From WRMS01 sp038562165 (GTDB taxonomy: Bacteria; Bacillota; Peptococcia; DRI-13; UBA5745), in contig JBCFAO010000080.1 of NCBI GenBank assembly GCA_038562165.1, positions 1 to 5,540 of the forward strand: a stretch of DNA of 5,540 bases. Reading direction: 5' to 3'. The position numbers and the translations under genes were made by a program. A model generated the notes under the pieces. The model was not told the origin of the DNA, did not search any database, and was given only the letters and a program-made list of their open reading frames with translations. Numbering within the stretch: the stretch's first letter is position 1; each line of letters begins with the position of its first letter. This document shows, one piece after another, positions 1 to 5,209 of the stretch.

Positions 1-96
1 TGTACAATGGTTCTCACAAGGGGCAGCCTCCTTTGGTGTTTAATGGTTTTTGCGACTTTATTAAACCACATTTTACTGCCTCTTGTTTATTTTTTT

Positions 97-127
97 ATCC
101 TACATCTATTTTACACCGAGGTAGGAT
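97..127. repeat. Short inverted repeat 3' of the acetyltransferase gene
   Basis: ATCCTAC (97-103) and GTAGGAT (121-127) are perfectly complementary 7-bp arms around a 17-base loop. The run of seven T lies before the left arm on the plus strand. It therefore does not follow the hairpin as a U-tract for the leftward acetyltransferase transcript, and a normal intrinsic terminator is not supported. It could be a weak processing or stop structure. Nothing else recognisable lies in bases 1-165. Confidence 0.3.
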
Positions 128-165
128 TTGCAGCCGTGAATTCTCATGTGAGCATAATCCTGTTC

Positions 166-738
166 CTAAAGCTGAATCCAATATCGCTCCACATATAATC
201 CGGATTCCTCGCCGAAAATTGTCGATTCATATTTGCCGCCGTTAGCAAGAATGGTTTGCCGGCTGCCTGCGTTGGTATTAGCGCAGCATAGCAGGACTTG
301 ACCAAGCCCATATTCTCTGGCTTTTTCAAGGCAAAGTCTCAGTTGTTCTTTAGCATAACCTTTTCTGCGTTCACTGGGCCGGATTGAATAGCCGATATGT
401 CCGCCAAAATTAAGCAATTCGTGGCCTATTAACTCATGCCGTAATTGTATTGCTCCGATAAACTTATTGTCACTTTCACGTACTGTTAAATATTGCGTTG
501 CTGTAGTATGTTCTCTGTTTGGAATCGTATCGTATTTTTCGTAAAGGCGGCAGCTCTCTATCCAATCAAAGGGATTATCAAAATTTTGGATATGAGCCAT
601 ACCCTGGATTTTGTCACCCCCATCAAAAATAGCTTTGCCGCCGTCTGCGTAAAATTCAGCGCAATACTCAACTATCTGTTCTGCGTATTCGTTGGAGGGA
701 CTGATCAGTTTTATCGTATTGATTCGTCCTGTTTTCAT
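166..738 (-). CDS. GNAT-family N-acetyltransferase
   Basis: This 190-residue protein is a predicted cytosolic acetyltransferase that would transfer an acetyl group from acetyl-CoA to an amine; the substrate cannot be told from sequence. The acetyl-CoA-binding motif A is visible around residues 115-135: a beta strand HIGYSIR, then RPSERRKGYA with the RxxGxA pyrophosphate loop, then a helix. A strand LLCCANTNAGSR (about 149-160), followed by an alanine/glycine turn ILANGGK, matches the Asn-x-x-Ser motif B of GNAT proteins. Length is normal for a single-domain GNAT. It resembles the subgroup with a YSIRPSERRKGYA signature, often annotated simply as predicted acetyltransferase. The ATG at 738 is chosen because AAAGGGG (749-755) sits ten bases upstream. 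No signal peptide or membrane segment is seen. It is a single-gene unit with no functionally linked neighbour, so a role in antibiotic, polyamine or protein acetylation is open. Confidence 0.88.
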   Translation of the reverse strand: MKTGRINTIKLISPSNEYAEQIVEYCAEFYADGGKAIFDGGDKIQGMAHIQNFDNPFDWIESCRLYEKYDTIPNREHTTATQYLTVRESDNKFIGAIQLRHELIGHELLNFGGHIGYSIRPSERRKGYAKEQLRLCLEKAREYGLGQVLLCCANTNAGSRQTILANGGKYESTIFGEESGLYVERYWIQL

Positions 739-748
739 TTTATATTTA

Positions 749-755
749 CCCCTTT
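749..755 (-). promoter_or_regulatory. Ribosome binding site of the acetyltransferase gene
   Basis: Read on the minus strand, AAAGGGG lies ten bases before the ATG at 738. It is a good match to the anti-Shine-Dalgarno sequence and fixes this start. No convincing sigma-A promoter could be assigned upstream, only AT-rich TATATA-like stretches. Confidence 0.6.
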
Positions 756-970
756 ATATATACCGCTCTTCCCTCCATAATACAGCCCCACAGGTTATTT
801 AGAAAGAACTTTTCAGAAAAGATTTTGTGACCACCTTGGATCGCCGGGGGAGGAATAGGGCTCTTAAACGGCGGAAAACATGTCAACCAATGTCGCTTTA
901 CCTTTTGTTATAGTAGTAGTATCAGGCAAACGATGGGCTTGAGTATAAAGAACAGAAAGGAAACAAAGGT

Positions 971-1804
971 ATGGCAAAACATACAGAGCATTATGGCCTT
1001 ACTAAGCCAGAAGCTAATGACTTCTACGATGTTGAAGTAGGGAACACCAATTTAGATGTAATTAATGAGTTGATTAAGGGGAACGAGGAGGATATAGAAG
1101 ATATAGCCGGTCCCGGGCGCACCACGGAAACGGTGGTAGGGGCTTATGCTGAGGCTCAGCAGGCAGCCGGGCAAGTTGGTAGCGTGGATGGGAAAATCGG
1201 CAGCACTGGTGATGTCGGCGGCAGTACCACAGCCGGCAGCGTCTTTGCCAAAATGAATGCGGTGCTGCAGAAGTTTGTGGCGGCATGGACAGATGGCCGG
1301 GCGGCGAAGCTGGATAATTTGGATGCGGCGGTTAGCAGCCGGGCGGCGGCAAGTACTGCGCTTAGTAATGGCGTATGGACGAATGCAAGGGCGGGGCTAA
1401 TGGATAGATTGGACGGGACAATTAGCAGCCGGGCAAGTCAGATAAGTCTTGATGCACTTCAGGCCTCTGCCAATAACATTAGCACTGCTATTGCAGGAGT
1501 TAGCGGGTATCATGTAATCACGGGGGTGCTTGCAAATGCCTACGAACCTCAGGTAGCACAAGGATGGAAAGACATTGTTAATGTTACAGGTAAAGGTGTG
1601 TTTTATACCAATTCCTATCGATATTCAACTGGATTAAATCAACTATCATTTATAATTGATGGCAAAACGGTGTTCACAGGCCCGATCGGAGCTGGCAATT
1701 CTGTGGCCGAGGCTTTAAGGTCACTATCCAATCCTTCCTCAGGAGGTATTTCGTTTAATGCAAGTTTCATCTTACGATTAGAAGCAAACGGCGCAGGAAC
1801 ATAG
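971..1804 (+). CDS. Phage tail-fibre-like protein (prophage remnant)
   Basis: This 277-residue protein appears to be a phage or phage-tail-like structural protein, probably a short tail fibre or adhesin at the distal tail. The N-terminus (residues 1-35, TEHYGLTKPEANDFYDVEVGN followed by NLDVINELI) has the look of tail-fibre attachment segments in Firmicute prophages. Residues 50-100 are low-complexity Ala/Gly/Ser/Thr. Residues 106-125 and 136-155 are two copies of a W-T-x-x-R-A-x(3)-D-x-L-D-x(3)-S-S-R-A unit at a 30-residue period, 11 of 20 positions identical. This Trp/LD/SSRA pattern is typical of trimeric fibre shafts. The last hundred residues are beta-rich (GYHVITGVLAN, FIIDGKTVFTG, FILRLEA) and would form the receptor-facing head. 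There is no signal peptide. The ATG at 971 follows AAAGGA by ten bases. It stands alone, without baseplate, capsid or lysis genes, so it is probably a leftover of an excised or degraded prophage. The phage assignment rests on pattern recognition and the exact role is inferred. Confidence 0.75.
   Translation: MAKHTEHYGLTKPEANDFYDVEVGNTNLDVINELIKGNEEDIEDIAGPGRTTETVVGAYAEAQQAAGQVGSVDGKIGSTGDVGGSTTAGSVFAKMNAVLQKFVAAWTDGRAAKLDNLDAAVSSRAAASTALSNGVWTNARAGLMDRLDGTISSRASQISLDALQASANNISTAIAGVSGYHVITGVLANAYEPQVAQGWKDIVNVTGKGVFYTNSYRYSTGLNQLSFIIDGKTVFTGPIGAGNSVAEALRSLSNPSSGGISFNASFILRLEANGAGT
1332..1434 (+). repeat. Duplicated 30-codon unit inside the tail-fibre gene
   Basis: The 13-base string TTAGCAGCCGGGC occurs at 1332-1344 and again at 1422-1434, exactly 90 bases (30 codons) apart and in the same frame. 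It encodes the SSRA end of each protein repeat. DNA identity outside the core is lower, so the duplication is not recent. Such in-frame repeats lengthen or shorten fibre shafts by recombination. Confidence 0.7.
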
Positions 1805-1819
1805 AGCGGTACACATTTT

Positions 1820-1836
1820 GTTGTGTTTAGCACAAC
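1820..1836 (+). other. Small hairpin between tail-fibre gene and decayed frame
   Basis: GTTGTG (1820-1825) pairs with CACAAC (1831-1836) around the loop TTTAG. There is no T-run after it, so it is not a standard intrinsic terminator. It lies just before a strong Shine-Dalgarno and may be an mRNA stem separating the two frames. Confidence 0.35.
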
Positions 1837-1838
1837 CT

Positions 1839-1846
1839 AAGGAGGG
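1839..1846 (+). promoter_or_regulatory. Strong Shine-Dalgarno without a properly spaced start
   Basis: AAGGAGGG is nearly a perfect anti-16S match. The first ATG (1866) is 19 bases away. The nearer TTG (1858) reads only four codons before a stop. This implies that a gene downstream of the tail-fibre gene once began here and that its start region has changed since. Confidence 0.5.
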
Positions 1847-1865
1847 ACCTTTATACCTTGCATTT

Positions 1866-2093
1866 ATGCTAACTTAACCAGAAGAATTAAAGAGATCTTT
1901 ACGCCGACCTCTTAACGACCTTAATATTGCGGTAGCTAGCCAGCGCCGAGATGAGATACAGGCGGCCATGGAGATACTACAGTAAGTGATTGAGTGTGCC
2001 AAAAGTTAATACGGCCTACCGCCCAGTTTGGTGGTAAAGTACGATCTGGGTGAGTATATGCTTGTGGACCGCGGTGTGGCGGTAGAGTTGTAG
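1866..2093 (+). pseudogene. Decayed small phage-type gene with three in-frame TAA codons
   Basis: A single reading frame of 75 codons starts at ATG 1866 and ends at TAG 2091-2093, but is broken by TAA at 1875-1877, 1983-1985 and 2007-2009. Between the stops it reads like protein: PEELKRSLRRPLNDLNIAV, then ASQRRDEIQAAMEILQ (a charged, helix-forming stretch), then VIECAKS, and finally YGLPPSLVVKYDLGEYMLV followed by DRGVAVEL. No frameshift is needed to read through. Position directly downstream of the tail-fibre gene, behind a strong Shine-Dalgarno, suggests a small tail- or fibre-associated phage gene. I do not recognise the family. The simplest explanation is pseudogenisation, since CAA or other near-cognate codons can become TAA by one change. 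Translation as two or three tiny peptides or stop-codon readthrough is possible but has no direct support. Confidence 0.4.
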
Positions 2094-2269
2094 GGGCTAT
2101 TTATTGCCATGGATTCTCATTGACTGTAAACGAAAACATAGGCTATTAAACGTTAATGAAAAATTCCATCTATTAAACAACCTATAGAAGAATCCCGTTT
2201 TCAGGTAAAGAAATAAGCACATCCGTGGCTGTAAACCGTTAATGTGCTTCTCTTTCTGTCTAGTGGTTT
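2094..2269. other. Non-coding, AT-rich spacer after the phage remnant
   Basis: No open frame here has a ribosome binding site and protein-like composition. The longest frame is a minus-strand run of about 40 codons rich in Phe, Leu and Arg, without a start signal, which I regard as chance. The string CTATTAAAC occurs twice and a fold-back lies at 2215-2249 (listed separately). It is probably decayed prophage DNA. Confidence 0.5.
2215..2249. terminator. Possible weak bidirectional terminator hairpin
   Basis: AAGCACAT (2215-2222) and ATGTGCTT (2242-2249) are perfect 8-bp arms around a 19-base loop. Rightward it is followed by the pyrimidine run CTCTTTCT and leftward by TATTTCTTT, so either strand has a weak U-rich tail. 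It could end transcription entering from the phage remnant or from the tRNA side, but the large loop makes this uncertain. Confidence 0.35.
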
Positions 2270-2282
2270 CCTCAGGGGCTCG
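2270..2282 (-). repeat. Partial copy of tRNA-Lys 3' part, possible att remnant
   Basis: CCTCAGGGGCTCG here is identical to 2466-2478 inside the tRNA gene. Allowing one inserted base, the match extends leftward through AGTGG to about 21 positions (2261-2282 against 2458-2478). The copies are direct repeats about 196 bases apart. Site-specific integrases often use tRNA 3' ends as attachment sites and leave such copies, which fits the adjacent phage remnant. No integrase gene is present in the window. Confidence 0.4.
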
Positions 2283-2395
2283 CTCCGCTCATCGGTCCCG
2301 TGCTGCCTTTCCTGGCAGTTCGCTATCACGCCGGGGGGACAAAGCTTCCCCATAGGTCGGCTTTGTTACTTCCTTGTCCGCCCATTCGAGTCCCT
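2270..2395. other. Hairpin-rich segment with tRNA T-arm-like ends
   Basis: This GC-richer block begins with CCTCAGGGGCTCG, identical to part of the tRNA-Lys 3' half, and ends near ATTCGAGTCCCT, which resembles a T-loop and stem. The two ends, AGGGGCTCG and (on the minus strand) AGGGACTCG, form an imperfect terminal inverted repeat. Inside are CTGCC/GGCAG (2303-2307 with 2314-2318), ACAAAGC/GCTTTGT (2339-2345 with 2360-2366) and the alternative GGACAA/TTGTCC (2337-2342 with 2374-2379). The open frames across it have no ribosome binding site and run into the tRNA. It could be a small non-autonomous mobile repeat, an attachment-site remnant, or a structured RNA; the sequence alone cannot decide. 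Confidence 0.4.
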
Positions 2396-2407
2396 AAAAT
2401 AACATCT

Positions 2408-2457
2408 GCAAAAAGAAAATCGCCCTCTCCAATAGGAAAAGGCGATTATCTTTTTGC
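2408..2457 (-). terminator. Intrinsic terminator of the tRNA-Lys gene (possibly bidirectional)
   Basis: The arms at 2408-2424 and 2441-2457 are 17 bases each with one mismatch, around a 16-base loop. The GC part is GGCGAT/ATCGCC. Read leftward, it follows the tRNA 3' end by four bases and has a TTTTT tract after the GC stem. Because the outer arm is A-rich on one side and T-rich on the other, it can work in both directions. Confidence 0.8.
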
Positions 2458-2460
2458 AAG

Positions 2461-2533
2461 TGGATCCTCAGGGGCTCGAACCCTGGACACCCTGATTAAG
2501 AGTCAGGTGCTCTACCAACTGAGCTAAGGATCC
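2461..2533 (-). tRNA. tRNA-Lys (anticodon CUU)
   Basis: The 73-base cloverleaf on the minus strand is complete. The acceptor stem GGATCCT pairs with AGGATCC, with A as discriminator. The D-arm GCTC/GAGC encloses AGTTGGTA. The anticodon stem CCTGA/TCAGG encloses the loop CTCTTAA, giving anticodon CTT, which reads the lysine codon AAG. The variable loop is GTGTC, and the T-arm CAGGG/CCCTG encloses TTCGAGC. No CCA is encoded (CTT follows A73), so the 3' end must be added by tRNA nucleotidyltransferase. The gene is a single unit with its own promoter and terminator. Confidence 0.97.
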
Positions 2534-2553
2534 ATTTTTCAAGGACAAGTGAT

Positions 2554-2582
2554 ATTATAACTCGAAACCGCAGGAATGAAAA
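2554..2582 (-). promoter_or_regulatory. Sigma-A promoter of the tRNA-Lys gene
   Basis: On the minus strand a perfect -10 TATAAT (2554-2559) lies 20 bases before the tRNA 5' end. A weaker -35, TTTTCA (2577-2582, four of six consensus), stands at 17-base spacing. The strong -10 and short leader suit a stable RNA gene. Confidence 0.7.
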
Positions 2583-2625
2583 GGGGTAAAATTGATTTTT
2601 ACATTCTTTTTTACCCCTTTTTTGT
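2579..2625. terminator. Bidirectional intrinsic terminator between hydrolase gene and tRNA
   Basis: AAAAGGGGTAAAA (2579-2591) pairs perfectly with TTTTACCCCTTTT (2609-2621) around a 17-base loop. A T-run follows rightward, and on the minus strand the stem ends in TTTT. It lies about 100 bases past the stop of the leftward metallo-hydrolase gene and separates it from the tRNA promoter, whose -35 overlaps the outer arm. Confidence 0.8.
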
Positions 2626-2720
2626 TCCCTTTTTGCTCCAAATTTGAAAAAGCAAGTTCCAGCCGCCTTATTGGTTGCCCGAGCAGACAATAAAACTGGC
2701 CGCATTGCCACAACATTTTA

Positions 2721-3488
2721 CTAAAACGAAAACCTTTGCAGAGGCTGCTCCAGGGCAAAAAGCCTATAAGGAGCCGCTGCATGTTTTTGCAAGAGCCGCT
2801 TTGTCAAGGCTCGCAGAACCGTGACGTCATCGCCGCGATAGGGAATATGGTAGATAACTACGGCACGGGGCCGGATAACTGTCTCGAGAATCCTGGCTCC
2901 TTTGGGATTATGCAAAAACAACGGATTGACCAGCGCAATATCCACCGGCTGCCCGCCAAGCATTTGCCGGAACCCTTCTTCGTCGTAATCTGAATCACCG
3001 GTGACAAGGATATTCTGCTCGCCCAAAGTAATGAAAAAACTATAGTGATCGACTGCGGTAAATTGGGAACCCATGTGGCCGGTATTCCAAGCAGTTATCG
3101 TCAGGCCATCGCAGAGAGAGATTTGCCGCCCGGCGCCCCGGGCAAGCATCAAGGGATAAGAGGCGGTTTTGTGCCTGGCCAAGGAGGCCTCCAGTTTATC
3201 AAATACAGAATATTCCCAGGGAAAGACCATTCCTTTGGGGCTGTTGTGATCAAGATAGGTCAAAATCTTTCCGAGGCTGAAATGGTCTCCATGGAGATGG
3301 GTAAATAAAAGAAAGTCCACCTTGCCCCCTGGCTGCCGGCCTTGCAGCAAATCCTCGGCAAGGCAAGCAGGCATGGGAGGAAAGGGAGGCGTTTCATCAT
3401 AGAGCCCGTCCACCAGCAATCCAGTATGGTCATTGGAAATAACAACACCGGCATTAGTAAGGGAAATAATATTTATAATATCCTTCAT
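2721..3488 (-). CDS. Metallo-beta-lactamase-fold hydrolase
   Basis: This 255-residue protein is a cytosolic MBL-superfamily metallo-hydrolase. The signature THLHGDHF (residues 63-70) gives the HxHxDH zinc site (H64, H66, D68, H69). Other likely ligands are H138 in NTGHMG, D165 in TGDSD, and H214 in IYHIPY, so both metal sites appear complete. The N-terminus INIISLTNAGVVIS followed by GLLVDGLYD is the usual opening beta sandwich of the family. Length fits a compact single-domain enzyme. It resembles the UlaG-like/MBL-fold group of unknown substrate, not beta-lactamases proper, and there is no signal peptide. The ATG at 3488 is the only good in-frame start, but its ribosome binding site is poor: TAAGGA is about 15 bases away. 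It is divergent from the FliD-like gene and ends before its own terminator. No pathway neighbours point to a substrate. Confidence 0.88.
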   Translation of the reverse strand: MKDIINIISLTNAGVVISNDHTGLLVDGLYDETPPFPPMPACLAEDLLQGRQPGGKVDFLLFTHLHGDHFSLGKILTYLDHNSPKGMVFPWEYSVFDKLEASLARHKTASYPLMLARGAGRQISLCDGLTITAWNTGHMGSQFTAVDHYSFFITLGEQNILVTGDSDYDEEGFRQMLGGQPVDIALVNPLFLHNPKGARILETVIRPRAVVIYHIPYRGDDVTVLRALTKRLLQKHAAAPYRLFALEQPLQRFSF

Positions 3489-3531
3489 CCGGTTCTGGTA
3501 CCGTCCTTACAATTGTCTATAGTTTTCCGTT

Positions 3532-3561
3532 ATTATAACAAATTCATATTGCTGAAAGCAA
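3532..3561 (-). promoter_or_regulatory. Sigma-A promoter of the MBL-fold hydrolase gene
   Basis: On the minus strand, TTGCTT (3556-3561) and a perfect TATAAT (3532-3537) are separated by 18 bases. A start about seven bases beyond the -10 would give a leader of roughly 37 bases to the ATG at 3488. Confidence 0.6.
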
Positions 3562-3570
3562 CCGCCAGGG

Positions 3571-3599
3571 TTGACGGTGTACGCTTAAAGACATATAAT
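3571..3599 (+). promoter_or_regulatory. Sigma-A promoter of the FliD-like gene
   Basis: TTGACG (3571-3576) and TATAAT (3594-3599) are spaced by exactly 17 bases, a near-consensus housekeeping promoter. It gives a leader of about 40 bases. No match to the flagellar sigma-28 pattern (TAAA and GCCGATAA at 14-16 bases) is visible, so expression is probably not tied to late flagellar genes. Its -35 lies ten bases from that of the divergent hydrolase gene, so the two promoters are back to back. Confidence 0.8.
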
Positions 3600-3632
3600 A
3601 CAATTAAATTACTATGCAATATTTGGCAGAAT

Positions 3633-3642
3633 AAGGGGGAGA
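3633..3642 (+). promoter_or_regulatory. Ribosome binding site of the FliD-like gene
   Basis: AAGGGGGAGA lies four bases before the ATG at 3647. This places the purine core within the normal window and decides this start over the alternative frames reading through the region. Confidence 0.7.
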
Positions 3643-3646
3643 GATT

Positions 3647-4981
3647 ATGGCAATCAACGCCTATTCAAATAGCTATTATCAATACCTTTATAGCGGTGTG
3701 AATTCCCCCTACCGCAATAATAGCGTGCCCAGTTCTACTCTTAGTTTATTAAGCAGCCTGAATACGAACACCAGTTCTGTTAAAAACCTTAGCAATTTAA
3801 ATAAACTCCTGTCGAATAACGGTTACAAGGTTAACCAAACCAGCGCTGCGACAGGCACAAAAAATTATTTATCCACCATTAAATCCGGTTCTTTGGCCAT
3901 GAAGAATTCTCTGTCCAGCCTTATGGGTAATACGAAGTCTTCGGCCTTTAACCAGCTTTCGGCGGTCTCTTCCGACCCCGAAAAATTAAAGCTGGACACT
4001 TCCGGGGCTAAAGCCGGCGCTGCAGTCAATGTCAGCGTCAATATCGACCAGGTGGCTTCCGGCCAGGTCAATAAGGGCACAGCCTTGACCGCCAATAAAA
4101 AGGCGGCGGAGCCTGCCTTATATGAGTTCACCATAGAGACCGGCGGCAAGTCTCATCAATTCTCCATTAGCACCTCTGCCGGCGACACCAATAAAAATCT
4201 TCAGCAGCAAATTGCCGATGCGATTAATAAAAAAAATATCGGCGTCACCGCCTCGGTAGCGGAAGACACCAAGAATAACACCAGCGTTTTGACGATTCAG
4301 TCTAAAGAAACCGGTGAGGATGAAAAAAACACCTTCGACCTTCGGGATACGTATGGCGACGCCATTGCTCTTACCGGCACCGGTGTTGCCAGCCAGCAAG
4401 CTCAAAATGCTATTTACCGTATAGACAATGGTGAGCAAAAGACCTCCAAGTCCAACACCATTGATTTAGGCAATGGCATCAAGGCTACTTTGCTGGAGGC
4501 CTCCGGCGATACGATCAATGTAGCGATGAAGGCCGATGGCTCCAAAGCTGCGGGACTTGTCAATGATCTGGTCAAGGGTTACAACGATATCATTGATGCA
4601 GTGAAAAACAACGATACGGAGAAAGCGCTGCAGCTAAACTATCAATTGGCTTTGCTGACCAAGACTTATTCGGCTTCCTTGAGCCGTATCGGGGTGTCCA
4701 TGGGCACCAACGGCAGGCTGGAAGTCAATAAAGACAGGCTCAATTCAGCCGCTGAAAGCGGTGACCTGGAAAGATTCTTCACTCAGGATAGAGGCTCTTC
4801 TTATGGCTTTGCCAACCGCTTATCAAGGCTGGCAGGGGAGATACAGTCTAATCCCATGAAATATACCGATGTTTCCTCATTAGGCATGAGCAATTTCAAC
4901 AACGGCCTTTATTCCAGCTTCCAGTCCTCCCGCTATAATCAGGCTTATAATACCGGACTTTTCCTCAACATGTTTGTTTAG
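3647..4981 (+). CDS. FliD-like flagellar hook-associated protein (orphan, atypical C-terminus)
   Basis: This 444-residue protein resembles the flagellar filament cap FliD. Residues 1-110 are Ser/Asn/Leu-rich and helical (SLLSSLNTN, NLNKLLSNN), unlike the short classical FliD N-terminus. Residues 125-145 (VNVSVNIDQVASGQVNKG) match the FliD_N-type strand-helix. Residues 158-223 form a flagellin-IN-like unit: FTIETGGKSHQFSIS, SAGDT, a helix, AINKKNIGVTASV, then VLTIQSKETGE. Residues 253-300 repeat a related fold (NAIYRIDNGE, SNTIDLGNGIKATLLEASG). Residues 303-320 (GLVNDLVKGYNDIIDAV) and 345-379 (LSRIGVSMGTNGRLEVNKD onward to LERFFTQ) match the FliD C-terminal domain. The usual final coiled coil is missing; the tail is Tyr/Asn/Ser-rich and ends NTGLFLNMFV. 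It stands alone with a sigma-A promoter and terminator, away from other flagellar genes. It may be a FliD paralogue or a secreted flagellum-related adhesin. The FliD kinship is well supported; the cap function is not. Confidence 0.8.
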   Translation: MAINAYSNSYYQYLYSGVNSPYRNNSVPSSTLSLLSSLNTNTSSVKNLSNLNKLLSNNGYKVNQTSAATGTKNYLSTIKSGSLAMKNSLSSLMGNTKSSAFNQLSAVSSDPEKLKLDTSGAKAGAAVNVSVNIDQVASGQVNKGTALTANKKAAEPALYEFTIETGGKSHQFSISTSAGDTNKNLQQQIADAINKKNIGVTASVAEDTKNNTSVLTIQSKETGEDEKNTFDLRDTYGDAIALTGTGVASQQAQNAIYRIDNGEQKTSKSNTIDLGNGIKATLLEASGDTINVAMKADGSKAAGLVNDLVKGYNDIIDAVKNNDTEKALQLNYQLALLTKTYSASLSRIGVSMGTNGRLEVNKDRLNSAAESGDLERFFTQDRGSSYGFANRLSRLAGEIQSNPMKYTDVSSLGMSNFNNGLYSSFQSSRYNQAYNTGLFLNMFV

Positions 4982-4995
4982 CGCTGAGCCCCTTT

Positions 4996-5044
4996 GATGC
5001 GAATGCTCCAATGAAACCCCAGATGCAAATACTTCAATGAAACC
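4996..5044 (+). repeat. Imperfect tandem duplication after the FliD-like gene
   Basis: Two 23-base units (4996-5018 and 5022-5044) begin GATGC, end CAATGAAACC, and are 26 bases apart. They differ at three positions, all transitions. They lie in the 3' untranslated region between the stop and the terminator. No function is evident; replication slippage is the likely origin. Confidence 0.75.
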
Positions 5045-5047
5045 TTG

Positions 5048-5100
5048 AAACCCTTGTGTATGAGATATTTTTATATCCTAAACACAAGGGTTTTTATTTT
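5048..5100 (+). terminator. Intrinsic terminator of the FliD-like gene
   Basis: AAACCCTTGTGT (5048-5059) pairs perfectly with ACACAAGGGTTT (5082-5093) around a 22-base loop, followed by TTATTTTT. It is a strong 12-bp stem with a U-tract, 67 bases after the stop codon. Confidence 0.88.
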
Positions 5101-5177
5101 TACCAGAGGATAGAGGGATGATGTATGTTAACCAGCCTTTTTTAGTTGATCACTTGCTTTCAATATAACGAATAAAG

Positions 5178-5209
5178 AGGCCGTCTCAAATTGAAGAGAC
5201 AGCCTTTTT
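5178..5209. terminator. Intrinsic terminator in the intergenic stretch, possible IS-end remnant
   Basis: AGGCCGTCTC (5178-5187) and GAGACAGCCT (5196-5205) form a nine-pair stem with one C-A mismatch around an 8-base loop, then TTTTT. No gene is left directly upstream after the FliD-like terminator, so it looks redundant. GAGGC-GTCTC strings of this kind also occur at ends of insertion sequences, so it may mark an older insertion. That part is inference. Confidence 0.6.

Noticed and set aside
835..911. Protein-like run containing LDRRGRNRALKRRKT upstream of the tail-fibre gene
   Set aside because: About 30 codons with no start codon or ribosome binding site and no recognisable domain; it could be a phage-gene scrap but cannot be supported.
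971..2093. Diversity-generating retroelement (variable repeat in tail gene plus template repeat)
   Set aside because: No second copy of the tail gene 3' end with adenine-specific differences is present, and there is no reverse transcriptase frame.
1866..2093. Stop-codon-recoding phage
   Set aside because: The adjacent tail-fibre gene has no in-frame TAA or TAG in 277 codons, and no suppressor tRNA is visible. Decay is a simpler explanation, though readthrough is left as a test.
2250..2290. Hammerhead-like or RNase P-like strings on the minus strand (CCGATGAG, GAGGAAA, ACAGAAA)
   Set aside because: The hammerhead core would need CTGATGA and has C instead of the essential U. The RNase P-like strings are only a few bases apart and not in the proper order or context, so they are probably chance.
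2300..2527. Open frame of 75 codons on the plus strand
   Set aside because: It runs antisense through the tRNA-Lys gene and its terminator, lacks a ribosome binding site, and its end is simply the translated tRNA complement. This is a well-known type of spurious gene.
5118..5168. Small frame MMYVNQPFLVDHLLSI with a GAGGG before the ATG
   Set aside because: Only 16 codons, the Shine-Dalgarno is too close to the start, and there is no promoter after the preceding terminator.
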